From Brachybacterium subflavum (GTDB lineage: Bacteria > Actinomycetota > Actinomycetes > Actinomycetales > Dermabacteraceae): a DNA stretch of 64,000 bases. Below the pieces are notes generated by a model, which was given only the letters and a program-made list of their open reading frames with translations, was not told the origin of the DNA and did not search any database. A program made the translations under genes and the position numbers. Below are positions 24,360 to 33,116 of the stretch, in pieces; the first letter of the stretch is position 1; every line of letters starts with the position of its first letter. The stretch covers positions 372,001 to 436,000 of the forward strand of contig NZ_VIGP01000002.1 of the NCBI RefSeq assembly GCF_009299795.1, read 5' to 3'.

Positions 24360-25001
24360 TCAGTGCGCTGAGACGCCCAAGGCGGCCGTGCGACCGGGAT
24401 CTCGCGCGGACTGCCGCTGCCGTGCCGGCGCGCGCCCGGGCGGCATCCTGCCGCGCCAGCGGTCGAGCACCTCCTGCACGCTCACGAGTTCCGCCTGCCG
24501 GTCGCCGACCAGCAGGTCCAGCACGGCGTCCTTGTGCTCGGGGCGCTCGTCGGCGACGGCGTCCGTGACCACGTCGGCCCGCAGCCCGTTGGCATACGCG
24601 TCACGCGCAGTCTGTGCGATGCAGGCGTGCGTCGACACGCCCGCGATCACCACTCGCTGCGCATCGAGGTTCCGCATGCGCAGCAGCAGGTCCGTGCCGA
24701 ACCAGGCGCTGTCGCGCGTCTTCTCGACCCGTGTCATCCCGGTGGTGTCCAACTCGTGGATCACCTCGGTCCCGGGGTCGCCGTGGAACAGGAACCCCTG
24801 GTCGTCGTCGATCATGTTGAGCGTCCAGGTGGAGCGGTCCCTGCTGTGCTCGGTGGTGACGAGCAGGATGGGCACCTCGGCCGCACGCGCCGCCTCGGCG
24901 AGCGCGGTCACCGATTCCACGACGCCCGCTCGCGCGTCGGCCAGCCCGGAGGCCTCGAGAAAGGCCTCCTGCAGATCGACCAGCAGCAGTGCGTCTCTCA
25001 T
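24360..25001 (-). CDS. Isochorismatase-like cysteine hydrolase
   Basis: A 213-residue hydrolase of the isochorismatase superfamily, which includes nicotinamidases and ureidoacrylate hydrolases. The Asp-Lys-Cys triad is visible: Asp in LLLVDLQEAF at the N-terminus, Lys in RVEKTRDSAW near residue 95, and Cys in AGVSTHACIAQTARDAY near residue 125. The last ~30 residues are a basic tail (RGRMPPGRAPARQRQSARD). The substrate is unknown. I chose ATG 25001 over a longer open frame because a TATCGT hexamer lies 7 nt upstream, indicating leaderless expression, and because family similarity begins right there. It lies downstream of, and on the same strand as, the CDF gene, but probably has its own promoter inside that gene's 3' end. 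Confidence 0.85.
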   Translation of the reverse strand: MRDALLLVDLQEAFLEASGLADARAGVVESVTALAEAARAAEVPILLVTTEHSRDRSTWTLNMIDDDQGFLFHGDPGTEVIHELDTTGMTRVEKTRDSAWFGTDLLLRMRNLDAQRVVIAGVSTHACIAQTARDAYANGLRADVVTDAVADERPEHKDAVLDLLVGDRQAELVSVQEVLDRWRGRMPPGRAPARQRQSARDPGRTAALGVSAH

Positions 25002-25008
25002 GCCATCG

Positions 25009-25014
25009 ACGATA
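25009..25014 (-). promoter_or_regulatory. -10 hexamer TATCGT before the isochorismatase-like gene
   Basis: On the minus strand TATCGT is followed by 7 nt and ATG 25001, with no ribosome site between. It decides the start codon. Confidence 0.4.
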
Positions 25015-25086
25015 CGCCGCCACTGCACTTGCATAGCCTCCCGCTTCCCGTCCCCGTCGGGTACGGGCCGCGCGGTGCGGCCCGCA

Positions 25087-26121
25087 TCATGATGTCGCGC
25101 CGGAACCCGACCCACTGCTGCGGAAGGCCTGATCGGCCGGGATCTCAGAGACAGGGGCGATGACGACGTCGTGGACCTTCCAGTCGACGTCCCGCAGCGC
25201 TCTGCGCAGCTCCTCGCATCTCCTCCCTGTCACCTCCGCCCCGTCGGCGGGCACCACGAAGACCTCGACGTGGAAGACGTGCCCCTCGTCCCGCACTCGG
25301 CTCACCGCGTCGGCGACCCAGTCCGTCTCCCGCGCTTTCTGCTCGATGTCCCCTATGAGCGGGTGGGGCTCCTTGTCGTCGAAGGTCCGCGCTTCGGCGT
25401 CGGTGAGACCCCGGATGGACGAGCGCAGGTTCTTCACGCCGTCATGGAGGATCGAGACGGAGACCACGAGGGCGGCCACGGAGTCGGCCCACCACAGACC
25501 AGCGCCGATGCCGAGCACCCCGACCACGGTGGCGAGGGCCGAGGTCCAGTTGGCCTTGTTCATATCGGCGTCGGCGTACAGCACCTTGTCGTGCAGCGGC
25601 TCGGCGAGCTTCATCTTCGCGCGCCCGATGAAGATGGGAGGAATGTTGGTGACCACCATGACCGCGATCATCAGCCAGCCCGCCCAGAAGGCGTGCCCGA
25701 GCACGACCGTCAGCCCCACCGGCGGCCGCTCGACGGTGATGAGGGTGCTCAGCGAGTCGACCACCAGGAACACGCCCATACCCAGCAGCGCCGCGGCGGA
25801 GACGACGTGCGCGACGCCGATGGAGCGGTGGTGGCCGTACGGATGGCCGCGGTCGGAGCGCTTGCTGATCAGGTGCGCCGCGATCAGGAAGGCGATCGGC
25901 GGCAGCAGGGACATCGAGTCCTCGAGCCACGCGGCCTTCATCGCCTGCGACTGCCCGGAGACGAGCGCGACCATGGTCACGGTCACCGCGAGGAAGACGA
26001 GGGAGAACCATTCGAGGCGAATGGCCCGCGCGAGCACGCGCTCCTGCTCTTCCGGGAGGGCGTCGCGCCCCGACGGGGATACCTCCTCGGGTGCGGGCTC
26101 GCCGCGCCTGCTCCCGTTCAC
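25087..26121 (-). CDS. Cation diffusion facilitator family transporter, atypical metal site
   Basis: A 344-residue membrane protein with six hydrophobic segments (about residues 40-215) and a C-terminal cytoplasmic domain (~220-325) with CDF-like alternating strands (HVFHVEVFVVPADG, DWKVHDVVIAPV). GHPYGHHRS after TM2 and ADSVAALVVSVSILHDGVKNLRSS are typical CDF blocks. However, the usual TM2 (DxxxD/HxxxD) and TM5 (HxxxD) metal ligands are not plain. The corresponding stretches read WLEDSMSLLPP and ADADMNKANWTS. CDF proteins export divalent metals such as Zn2+, Mn2+ or Fe2+ against protons. The GTG start overlaps the stop of the upstream lipoprotein gene (GTGA), so the two are translationally coupled. 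Confidence 0.8.
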   Translation of the reverse strand: MNGSRRGEPAPEEVSPSGRDALPEEQERVLARAIRLEWFSLVFLAVTVTMVALVSGQSQAMKAAWLEDSMSLLPPIAFLIAAHLISKRSDRGHPYGHHRSIGVAHVVSAAALLGMGVFLVVDSLSTLITVERPPVGLTVVLGHAFWAGWLMIAVMVVTNIPPIFIGRAKMKLAEPLHDKVLYADADMNKANWTSALATVVGVLGIGAGLWWADSVAALVVSVSILHDGVKNLRSSIRGLTDAEARTFDDKEPHPLIGDIEQKARETDWVADAVSRVRDEGHVFHVEVFVVPADGAEVTGRRCEELRRALRDVDWKVHDVVIAPVSEIPADQAFRSSGSGSGATS

Positions 26122-26609
26122 AGCTCCCCCGTCCTCTTCGCGAGGAAGCGCTCGAGCGAGACCTGCAGGGCGTTCTCGCCCGGTCTCACCCCGATCACCA
26201 TCTTCTGCGTCGATCGATCGTCCGCCCTGACCACCTGGTAGGGGCGGGTCGGGGAAATCCTGTCCGCCCACGGCGTGTCCGCCGTGAGGCCGCCGATCAC
26301 GAGGTCGAGCTCATTGTTCTTCATCTTCCGGGCGAGCACGCTCATGGCTCCGGTGGACCACTCGACAGTCGCGTCGATGCTCGCTGCATAGTCCCCGATG
26401 ATGCCCGCTTCGAGGCCACCGACACCGCCGTCATCTGCGATCTCGGTCCACGGGGGATTCTCCGCGGCGCCGACGACGAGCCGACCGCCCTCCGCGCGCT
26501 CCAAGGTGCCCTGCGAGTCGCGAGGCACGGCGTCCGCGCAACCGGCAGTCGCCAGCACGGCGGAGACGGAGAGCATCAGCAGGGATCGTCTGCTGAGAGT
26601 GCGTGACAT
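26118..26609 (-). CDS. Short solute-binding-protein-like lipoprotein
   Basis: A 163-residue protein. The N-terminus is an Arg-rich signal with lipobox (SRRSLLMLSVSAVLATAGCAD), so it is probably lipid-anchored at Cys24. The rest resembles the first lobe of a family-3 (SBP_bac_3) amino-acid binding protein: LVVGAAENPPWTEI, GLEAGIIGDYAASI, NNELDLVIGGLTADTPW, SPTRPYQVV. Then the usual second lobe is missing and the chain jumps to a C-terminal helix (GVRPGENALQVSLERFL). Family members are usually ~250 aa, so this is a shortened form, either natural or decayed. GAGGAGGA precedes the ATG. Its stop overlaps the CDF transporter start, an unusual partner for a binding protein; no ABC permease or ATPase is nearby. 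Confidence 0.75.
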   Translation of the reverse strand: MSRTLSRRSLLMLSVSAVLATAGCADAVPRDSQGTLERAEGGRLVVGAAENPPWTEIADDGGVGGLEAGIIGDYAASIDATVEWSTGAMSVLARKMKNNELDLVIGGLTADTPWADRISPTRPYQVVRADDRSTQKMVIGVRPGENALQVSLERFLAKRTGEL

Positions 26610-26726
26610 CGCGAGTCCTCCTCGAGGTCCGGCCGTCGTGCAGGAACCCTAGGTCATCACGGAGAGGCCCGGACAGCGCTCAGCTCGCTGAGGACGGAGG
26701 CGACGACATCTCGCTCACCGCACCGC

Positions 26727-27911
26727 TCACCTCGGGGACGGCTCCAGCACGACCTTGATGCACCCGTCGTGCTTGCGACGGAACAGCTCGTAGCCGGCCG
26801 GCGCCTCCTCGAGAGGCAGGCGGTGGGTGACGAGGTCCGTCGTACCCAGAGGATCGTCCGGATCCTCGACGAGGGGCAGCAGATCCTGGGTCCAGCTGCG
26901 CACGTTGCACTGGCCCATCCGCACGGTAAGCTGCTTGTCGAACATCGTCAGCAGCGGCATGGGCGTCGCGGTCCCGCCGTACACGCCGCTGAGCGACAGC
27001 GTCCCGCCGCGCCGCACGAGATCGATGGCGGCGTCCAGGGCTGCGGTGCGGTCCACTCCCGCGTGCTCCATCACCGGTCTGCCGAGTGGTCCGGGGAGCC
27101 TGCCCACGAGGTTCTGCGCGATCCCGGCCACCGGGTTCCCGTGGGCCTCCATGCCCACCGCATCGATCACGGCGTCCGGGCCCTCCCCCGACGTCGCCTC
27201 GCGGATCGCCTGGATCGCGTCGGCTCCCTGGTCGAGCACCTCGACGCCATGCCGGGCCGCCATCTCCCTGCGCTCGGGCACCGGGTCGATGCCGAACACG
27301 CGCGCACCCTCGCGCTGGGCGATCCGCGCAGCGAACTGGCCGACGGGCCCGAGCCCGAGGACCGCCACCGATCCCCCGTCGGGGACATCCGCGTACCGCA
27401 CGCCCTGCCATGCGGTGGGGAGGATGTCCGAGAGGAACAGATAGCGCTCGTCGGGAAGCTCGTCGCCGACGCGCATCAGACCCGAGTCGGCGTGGGGGAC
27501 GCGCAGGAGCTCGGCCTGCCCACCGGGGACCTGCCCGTACAGCTTCGAGTAGCCGAGCAGCGCAGCGCCCGAGCCGTACTCGCGCACCTGCGTCGTCTCG
27601 CACTGGGACTGCAGCCCTCTGAGGCACATGCTGCATCGCCCGCAGGCGATGTTGAAGGGGACCACGACGCGATCCCCCACCCCCACGTGGGTGACGTCCT
27701 TCCCGGTCTCGACCACGACGCCCATGGGCTCGTGACCGATGACATCGCCCCTGCTCATGTACGGGCCGAGGACGTCGTACAGGTGCAGATCGGATCCGCA
27801 GATCGCGCTGGAGGTGATGCGCACGATCGCGTCCGTGTCCTGCTCGATCACGGGGTCGGGCACCGTCTCGACGGTGACGCGCCCGGGTGCCTGCCAGGTG
27901 AGTGCTCTCAT
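26727..27911 (-). CDS. Zinc-dependent alcohol dehydrogenase, formaldehyde-dehydrogenase-like
   Basis: A 394-residue medium-chain dehydrogenase of the glutathione-independent formaldehyde/threonine dehydrogenase-like subgroup. Catalytic zinc ligands are visible (Cys in AICGSDLHLY, residues ~38; His-Glu in VIGHEPMG). Structural zinc cysteines are in CGRCSMCLRGLQSQC. The Rossmann motif is LGLGPVGQFAARIAQ near residue 190. A Gln-Cys-Asn block near residue 335 is typical of this subgroup. It would oxidise an alcohol or aldehyde adduct with NAD(P). It starts 37 bp after the catalase stop and is the third gene of an SDR-catalase-dehydrogenase run, so a role in detoxification during oxidative stress is likely (inference from context). 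Confidence 0.88.
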   Translation of the reverse strand: MRALTWQAPGRVTVETVPDPVIEQDTDAIVRITSSAICGSDLHLYDVLGPYMSRGDVIGHEPMGVVVETGKDVTHVGVGDRVVVPFNIACGRCSMCLRGLQSQCETTQVREYGSGAALLGYSKLYGQVPGGQAELLRVPHADSGLMRVGDELPDERYLFLSDILPTAWQGVRYADVPDGGSVAVLGLGPVGQFAARIAQREGARVFGIDPVPERREMAARHGVEVLDQGADAIQAIREATSGEGPDAVIDAVGMEAHGNPVAGIAQNLVGRLPGPLGRPVMEHAGVDRTAALDAAIDLVRRGGTLSLSGVYGGTATPMPLLTMFDKQLTVRMGQCNVRSWTQDLLPLVEDPDDPLGTTDLVTHRLPLEEAPAGYELFRRKHDGCIKVVLEPSPR

Positions 27912-27948
27912 GGTGCCTTCTCCTCGTCGTCGGTCCTCGTGGTCCCGT

Positions 27949-30180
27949 TCACAGGCTCGAGTCGTCCTCGGACTCCTCGGCGGCTCCGGCTACCGGGCCG
28001 AATCGCTCCCACACGCGGTGGGCGCTCAGGAACTCCTGCGCATGGCGGACCGCCTCCTCGCCGTCGAGCCCGACGATGACGCCTGCGCTGCCCGCGTACC
28101 CGGCTCCCGACGGGTCCGCCTCCGAGGCCCGGCCGGCGGACCCGAGCGCGTCGACGACCTGAGCGCCGTCGGCCCATGCGGCCACCACCTTGCTGTGCCT
28201 CCACGCCTCCTGGGCGAGCAGCACGACGCGAGGATCGATGTTCTCGACCGTGCCCGATCCGGCCTTCGCATCGCGCGCGAGCGTCGCATCAGCGGCGGGC
28301 GCGGGTGCGCCGGCGAAGGCGACGGCGTCGAACTCCACGGAGCGTGCGGTCGCGAACGTGCGGTCGACGTGCCGACCGAGCAGCTCGCCCGCTCGTGGGG
28401 CGATGAGGAACGCGGTCATGCCGAGGGACTCGATGAGCTCGAGCACGGCGCCGAGGTCGTCGGGCACGTGGGTGGGATCGACGACGACGCCGACCTTTCG
28501 CCCGTCCACCGGCCAGTGCCGCCCGAGCTGCGAGAGGGCGGGGCTGGCGCCGGCGTCCGCATCCGGCGCCTGCTCGGGGCTCGGAGCGGGCAGGCCCAGG
28601 GAGTCGGCGACGTCTGCGCACAGCGACGCGTCGATCCGGGCGAGGCATTCCAGCTGGCGCCGTCGCACGTCCTCGTCGGTGCACTTGCCGAGCTCGAAGG
28701 AGTACGCGGCGATGATGTGCTCCTTCTCGACGGGCGTCATCGAGAGCCAGAACATGCGCACCTGGCTGAAGTGGTCCGCGAAGGACGCCGGGCTGCGGCG
28801 CTCCTTCTTCGCCGCCGCGACCGGGATCGGGATGGCGCGGACCGCCTCGTCGGAGCCGACGGCGAACGGGCAGCCGCCGTCCAGGGAGTTGGGCTGATAG
28901 GGCGCGATGCCCGTGTGGATCGCCTGCTGTCCGTACCCGTCGCGCAGCATGTCGTCCACGGGCGCGTGCGGCCGGTTGATGGGGATCTGGTCGAAGTTCG
29001 GCCCGCCGAGCCGCGTCAGCTGCGTGTCGAGATAGGAGAACAGCCGCCCCTGCAGCAGCGGGTCGTCGGTGACGTCGATCCCGGGCACCAGGTGCCCGGG
29101 ATGGAAGGCGACCTGCTCGGTCTCCGCGAAGTAGTTGCGCGTGTTGCGGTCGAGCGTGAGCAGCCCGACGGGCTGGACGGGGGCGATCTCCTCGGGGACG
29201 AGCTTGGTCGGGTCCAGCAGATCGATGCCCTCGAACATCTCGTCCTCCTGGTCGGGGAGGACCTGCATGCCGAGTTCCCATTGCGGGAACGCGCCCGCCT
29301 CGATGGAGTCGGCGAGATCGCGCCGGTGGAAGTCCGGGTCGACTCCCCCGATGATCTGCGCCTCCTCCCAGGTCAGGGAGTGCACCCCGAGCTTGGGCTT
29401 CCAGTGCAGCTTCACCAGCGAGGTCTCGCCCTCGGCGTTGGTGAGCCGGAACGTGTGGATGCCGAAGCCCTCCATCATGCGGTACGAGCTCGGGATGCCT
29501 CGGTCCGACATCTGCCACATGGCGTGGTGCTGCGCCTCGGTGTGCAGGGAGACGAAATCCCAGAAGGTGTCGTGCGCGCTCTGCGCCTGCGGGATCTCCC
29601 GATCAGGATGCGGCTTGGCGGCATGGACCACATCGGGGAACTTGATCGCGTCCTGGATGAAGAAGACCGGGATGTTGTTGCCCACCAGGTCGTAGACGCC
29701 CTCGGAGGTGAAGAACTTGGTCGCGAACCCGCGGGTGTCGCGGACGGTGTCGGCCGACCCCCTCGAGCCGACCACGGGCGAGAAGCGCGTGAACACGGGC
29801 GTGACACGGCCAGGGGCCAGGAAGTCCGCGACCGTCAGCGATGCGGCGTTCCCGTAGCTCTCGAAGTGCCCGTGGGCGGCCGCGCCGCGGGCGTGGACCA
29901 CCCTCTCGGGGACGCGCTCGTGATCGAAGTGCATGATCTTCTCCCGCAGGTGGTGGTCCTGCAGGAGCACGGGCCCGCGAGGGCCCGCCTTGAGCGAGTG
30001 GTCGGTGTCCGACAGACGGGAGCCCAGCGCGGTGGTGAGACGGTCGCCCTGCTGGGCTTCCGCATCGAGATCCTCGGCGCCCGGTGCGCCGGTGGCGGTG
30101 CGGGGTCGCGAGGGTTCGCCCTCGGCGTGCGGTTGATCGGGGGCGTGCGGAGGGTCGGGAACATGCGGTGCGGTGGCCAT
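27949..30180 (-). CDS. katE: Large-subunit (clade 2) catalase
   Basis: A 743-residue haem catalase with the extended clade-2 layout. After an N-terminal arm, the barrel carries the distal His in RVVHARGAAAHG, the Asn in VGNNIPVFF, and the proximal haem-ligand Tyr in FSYLDTQLTRLG. The C-terminal ~150 residues form the extra flavodoxin/GATase-like domain (KVGVVVDPTHVPDDLGAVLE onward). It decomposes hydrogen peroxide to water and oxygen. The start ATG 30180 is fixed by AAGGAGGT 8 nt upstream. It lies between an SDR and an alcohol dehydrogenase on the same strand with gaps of 43 and 37 bp, so it is probably in one operon. In many bacteria such catalases belong to the general stress or stationary-phase regulon. 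Confidence 0.95.
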   Translation of the reverse strand: MATAPHVPDPPHAPDQPHAEGEPSRPRTATGAPGAEDLDAEAQQGDRLTTALGSRLSDTDHSLKAGPRGPVLLQDHHLREKIMHFDHERVPERVVHARGAAAHGHFESYGNAASLTVADFLAPGRVTPVFTRFSPVVGSRGSADTVRDTRGFATKFFTSEGVYDLVGNNIPVFFIQDAIKFPDVVHAAKPHPDREIPQAQSAHDTFWDFVSLHTEAQHHAMWQMSDRGIPSSYRMMEGFGIHTFRLTNAEGETSLVKLHWKPKLGVHSLTWEEAQIIGGVDPDFHRRDLADSIEAGAFPQWELGMQVLPDQEDEMFEGIDLLDPTKLVPEEIAPVQPVGLLTLDRNTRNYFAETEQVAFHPGHLVPGIDVTDDPLLQGRLFSYLDTQLTRLGGPNFDQIPINRPHAPVDDMLRDGYGQQAIHTGIAPYQPNSLDGGCPFAVGSDEAVRAIPIPVAAAKKERRSPASFADHFSQVRMFWLSMTPVEKEHIIAAYSFELGKCTDEDVRRRQLECLARIDASLCADVADSLGLPAPSPEQAPDADAGASPALSQLGRHWPVDGRKVGVVVDPTHVPDDLGAVLELIESLGMTAFLIAPRAGELLGRHVDRTFATARSVEFDAVAFAGAPAPAADATLARDAKAGSGTVENIDPRVVLLAQEAWRHSKVVAAWADGAQVVDALGSAGRASEADPSGAGYAGSAGVIVGLDGEEAVRHAQEFLSAHRVWERFGPVAGAAEESEDDSSL

Positions 30181-30223
30181 CGTCTGCCACCTCCTTCGAT
30201 GGGGGTGGGTTGTGCGGGGACGC

Positions 30224-31123
30224 TCAGGGCGTCGGCATCCCGCCGTTGACGTTGAGCGTCTCTCCGAGCACATAGCTGGATTCCGGCGAGGTGAGGAAGA
30301 CGAACGCGGGAGCGAGCTCCGTCGGCTGTCCGGCGCGTCCCAGCGGCGTGCTCTTGCCGAACTCGGGGAGCGCGTCCTGCGGCTGCCCCGCGGAGACCTG
30401 GAGCGGCGTCCAGATGGGCCCCGGTGCGACCGCGTTGACACGGATCCCGCGCGGAGCGAGCTGCTGGGCCATCCCCTTGGAGAAGGCGTTGATGGCGGCC
30501 TTCGTCGAGGCGTAGTGGACGAGGTGCGGCGAGGGCTCGTACGCCTGGACGGAGGTCGTGTTCACGATGGTCGAGCCGGGGCCCAGATGCTCGAGGGCTG
30601 CCTGGGTGAGGCGGAAGATCGCGGTGATGTTGACATCGAAGGTCGTGGTCCACTCCTCGTCGGAGAGGTCCTCGAGGCGCGGCACCGAGACCTGCTTGCC
30701 GGCGTTGTTCACGAGCGCGTCGAGCCCGCCGAGCTCCGAGGCCGCCTCGGAGACCACATGTCGGCAGGCGTCCGCATCGGCGAGATCTGCGGGCAGAAGC
30801 ACAGCTCGCCGACCCGAGGATTCGATCACACCGGCCACATGCTCGGCGTCCTCGTTCTCCTCGGGGAGATAGTTCAGGGCGACGTCCGCGCCCTCCCGGG
30901 CGAAGGCGATGGCGACCGCGGCGCCGATGCCGGAGTCGGCGCCCGTGATCAGCGCTCGACGCCCCTCGAGGCGTCCGGTGCCGCGGTAGCTGTCCTCACC
31001 GCGGTCCGTACCCGGGATGAGCTCGGCATCGAGGCCCGGCTCGGGCTGCGACTGGCGGGGCGGGGTGATCTCCGGGAAGCGGGTGACGGGATTGCGGAAC
31101 GTCAGCTGGTCGTGCTCGGTCAT
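30224..31123 (-). CDS. SDR oxidoreductase of the general-stress-protein-39 (YhdF/YghA) type
   Basis: A 299-residue short-chain dehydrogenase with the ~50-residue N-terminal extension typical of YghA/YhdF-like stress SDRs (RFPEITPPRQSQPEPGLD). Cofactor motif TGADSGIG near residue 60, NNAG near 140, catalytic Tyr-x3-Lys in VHYASTKAAINAF near 205, and C-terminal GETLNVNGGMPTP. The physiological substrate is unknown. GGAGGAG precedes the ATG. It is the first gene of the SDR-katE-dehydrogenase run and is divergent from the CYP152-type peroxygenase across a 247-bp region that must hold both promoters. Confidence 0.9.
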   Translation of the reverse strand: MTEHDQLTFRNPVTRFPEITPPRQSQPEPGLDAELIPGTDRGEDSYRGTGRLEGRRALITGADSGIGAAVAIAFAREGADVALNYLPEENEDAEHVAGVIESSGRRAVLLPADLADADACRHVVSEAASELGGLDALVNNAGKQVSVPRLEDLSDEEWTTTFDVNITAIFRLTQAALEHLGPGSTIVNTTSVQAYEPSPHLVHYASTKAAINAFSKGMAQQLAPRGIRVNAVAPGPIWTPLQVSAGQPQDALPEFGKSTPLGRAGQPTELAPAFVFLTSPESSYVLGETLNVNGGMPTP

Positions 31124-31370
31124 GGCTCCTCCTCCATCCGGTGCGCACCGCGCCGCACGTGAGCGTCGCGTGACGCGGGCGTCGGTCGTCAGGTGCCGAG
31201 CACAAGAACCGCTCGGCCCGCTCAGGCCTACCAGCGCCCTCGGGTGCCCTCAATGCCGAACAGCGAAAGGCCTGGTCGCAGCGCTTTCCGATCGGTCGGC
31301 CGCCGCGGCCGTCGGCGCGTATGGTGGCCGGGTCGGCGGCAGCCTCCCGAACGCCGTCGCGGAGGTCACC

Positions 31371-32597
31371 ATGAGCACCATCCCCTTCGACAGCACGCTC
31401 CGGCTCCTGCGCGAGGGCTATCCCTTCATCTCCTCGCGCTGCGACGCCGAGGGCACCGACCTGTTCACCACGCGGATCGGGTTGCGGCCCGTCACCTTCC
31501 TGCGAGGTGCCGAGGCCGCCGCACTCTTCTACGACGGGCACCACATGACCCGTCAGGGGGCCATGCCGCACGCCATTCAGCACCTGCTGCAGGACGAGGG
31601 CTCCGTGCAGTCGCTCGACGGCACCGCCCACGCTCGACGCAAGCGCGCCTTCCTGTCCCTGATGACGCCCGCCGCGATGACGAGGCTGGGAGATCTCTTC
31701 GAGGAGGAATGGGAGCGTGCGGCGCAGAACCCCGGACGGCGGCGCTCGAGGCTCGATGCCCTCGTCCGGCCCGTCCTCACGCGCGCCGCCCTGCGCTGGG
31801 CCGGGATCCCGCTCGAGCGGGCCGATGCGGAGCGCCTCAGCGCCGACCTGAGCCTGATGGTGGAGCGCGTGGCGCAGTTCGGCCCTCCCAACTGGCATGC
31901 GCGCTGGCGTCGCCGCGGCGTCGAGCGCTGGGCGGCCGAGCTCGTGCGGAGCGTGCGCGCGAGCTCGCTCTCACCCGAGCAGGGCACCGCGCTGGAGGTC
32001 TTCGCGCACCACACCGACGAGCACGGTCAGCTCCTGGATCCCGGGACGGCCGCCGTCGAGCTGCTGAACATCCTGCGCCCCATCCTCGCCGTCTCCCTGT
32101 TCGTGGAGTTCGCGGCGGTCGCGCTCATCGAGCACCCCCAGTGGCGTCGTGCCTTCGCCGCCGGCGACGAGGACGATCTCGAGCCCTTCGTCCAGGAGGT
32201 GCGCCGGTACTACCCGTTCTTCCCGGCCGTCCCCGGGCGGGTGCGCACGCCGTTCACCTGGCGGGGGCGCCCGTTCCGGGCGGACGACCGGGTGATCCTC
32301 GATCTCTACGGCACCTGCCACGATCCGCGCCTCTTCCCCGACCCGGATGCCTTCCGGCCCGAGCGGTTCCGCGACTGGTCATGGGAGGAGCATCCCGACA
32401 CGCTGATCGCGCAGGGGGCAGGGCACCATGACGTCGACCACCGCTGCCCCGGCGAATGGAGCACCGTGGAGCTCCTGGAGCGCGCCGTGCGCCTGCTCTC
32501 CCGCTCCGACGCCTCGGCGCCCGCCCAGGATCTGACGTTCCGCCTCGACCGCTTCCCCACCCGTCCTCGCAGCGGGGTGGTCCTGAGCGGGCTCTGA
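31371..32597 (+). CDS. Cytochrome P450 of the CYP152 (fatty-acid peroxygenase) type
   Basis: A 408-residue P450 closely patterned on CYP152 peroxygenases such as P450-BSbeta. The haem thiolate Cys359 is in HRCPGEW, preceded by the CYP152-style QGAGHHDVD. The carboxylate-binding Arg236-Pro237 is in NILRPILAVS, and QEVRRYYPFFP is the family-specific block. These enzymes use hydrogen peroxide directly, without reductase, to hydroxylate or decarboxylate fatty acids. At the position that is His in the alkene-forming OleT and Gln in the hydroxylating BSbeta, this protein has Gln80 (EGSVQSLDG), which favours hydroxylation. GGAGGT sits 5 nt before ATG 31371. It is divergent from the catalase operon. 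No ferredoxin genes are nearby, as expected for a peroxygenase. Confidence 0.88.
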   Translation: MSTIPFDSTLRLLREGYPFISSRCDAEGTDLFTTRIGLRPVTFLRGAEAAALFYDGHHMTRQGAMPHAIQHLLQDEGSVQSLDGTAHARRKRAFLSLMTPAAMTRLGDLFEEEWERAAQNPGRRRSRLDALVRPVLTRAALRWAGIPLERADAERLSADLSLMVERVAQFGPPNWHARWRRRGVERWAAELVRSVRASSLSPEQGTALEVFAHHTDEHGQLLDPGTAAVELLNILRPILAVSLFVEFAAVALIEHPQWRRAFAAGDEDDLEPFVQEVRRYYPFFPAVPGRVRTPFTWRGRPFRADDRVILDLYGTCHDPRLFPDPDAFRPERFRDWSWEEHPDTLIAQGAGHHDVDHRCPGEWSTVELLERAVRLLSRSDASAPAQDLTFRLDRFPTRPRSGVVLSGL

Positions 32598-32613
32598 GCG
32601 GGCCTCGGCCGAG

Positions 32614-32850
32614 TCAGGATCTGTCGGCGACCGCCTGCGCCCCGAGATCCGTGCGGGCGCAGCTCGCGCAGCAGTAGATGACCTCCCCTGCCTGCACGCC
32701 GTGCCCGATCACGCGGCACCCGCAGTGCGCGCAGCGCGGCGCCATCGCCTGGATCGCGCATTCGAAGCTGTCGAAGACGCCTCGACGCGCCCCCTGCACG
32801 ACCGTGATCGGTCGGTCGTACTCGTTCTCGCAGACATCGCATCGGGCCAT
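32614..32850 (-). CDS. Small Cys-rich metal-binding protein (metallothionein/zinc-ribbon-like)
   Basis: A 78-residue protein with three CxxC-type pairs: CDVCENEYD at the N-terminus, CAHCGCRVIGHG in the middle and YCCASCART near the end, plus FECAI between. Nine cysteines and a conserved His suggest two metal centres. Similar small proteins are widespread in actinobacteria, sometimes annotated as prokaryotic metallothionein. The function is unproven, with metal storage or redox buffering the natural guess. The ATG at 32850 is preceded by GAAGGGG at 8 nt. It is convergent with the peroxygenase gene, 16 bp away. The 266 bp between it and the TetR gene hold nothing I can identify. Confidence 0.75.
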   Translation of the reverse strand: MARCDVCENEYDRPITVVQGARRGVFDSFECAIQAMAPRCAHCGCRVIGHGVQAGEVIYCCASCARTDLGAQAVADRS

Positions 32851-33116
32851 GTCGTCCACCCCTTCGCACGTCGGTCACGGGTCCTCAAAGCTCGCACACG
32901 ATCCGCGCTCCGCACAGGGGAGGCGGCGTCGACGCGGCACGCGGGTCGAGCCCGGCGCGGTGCCGCGAGCGGCGCGGCCATCGTCCGATCGCCGGTGCGA
33001 GCAGGGATCCGGTCCGGCAGCGCGCACAGAAGCAGGAGCACGAAGCGCGCGACCGACGGCTCCCTACCGTTCGGAAAGCAGAATGCCTCGGAGGCCGCGC
33101 TCGGCCCCGCAGGTGT

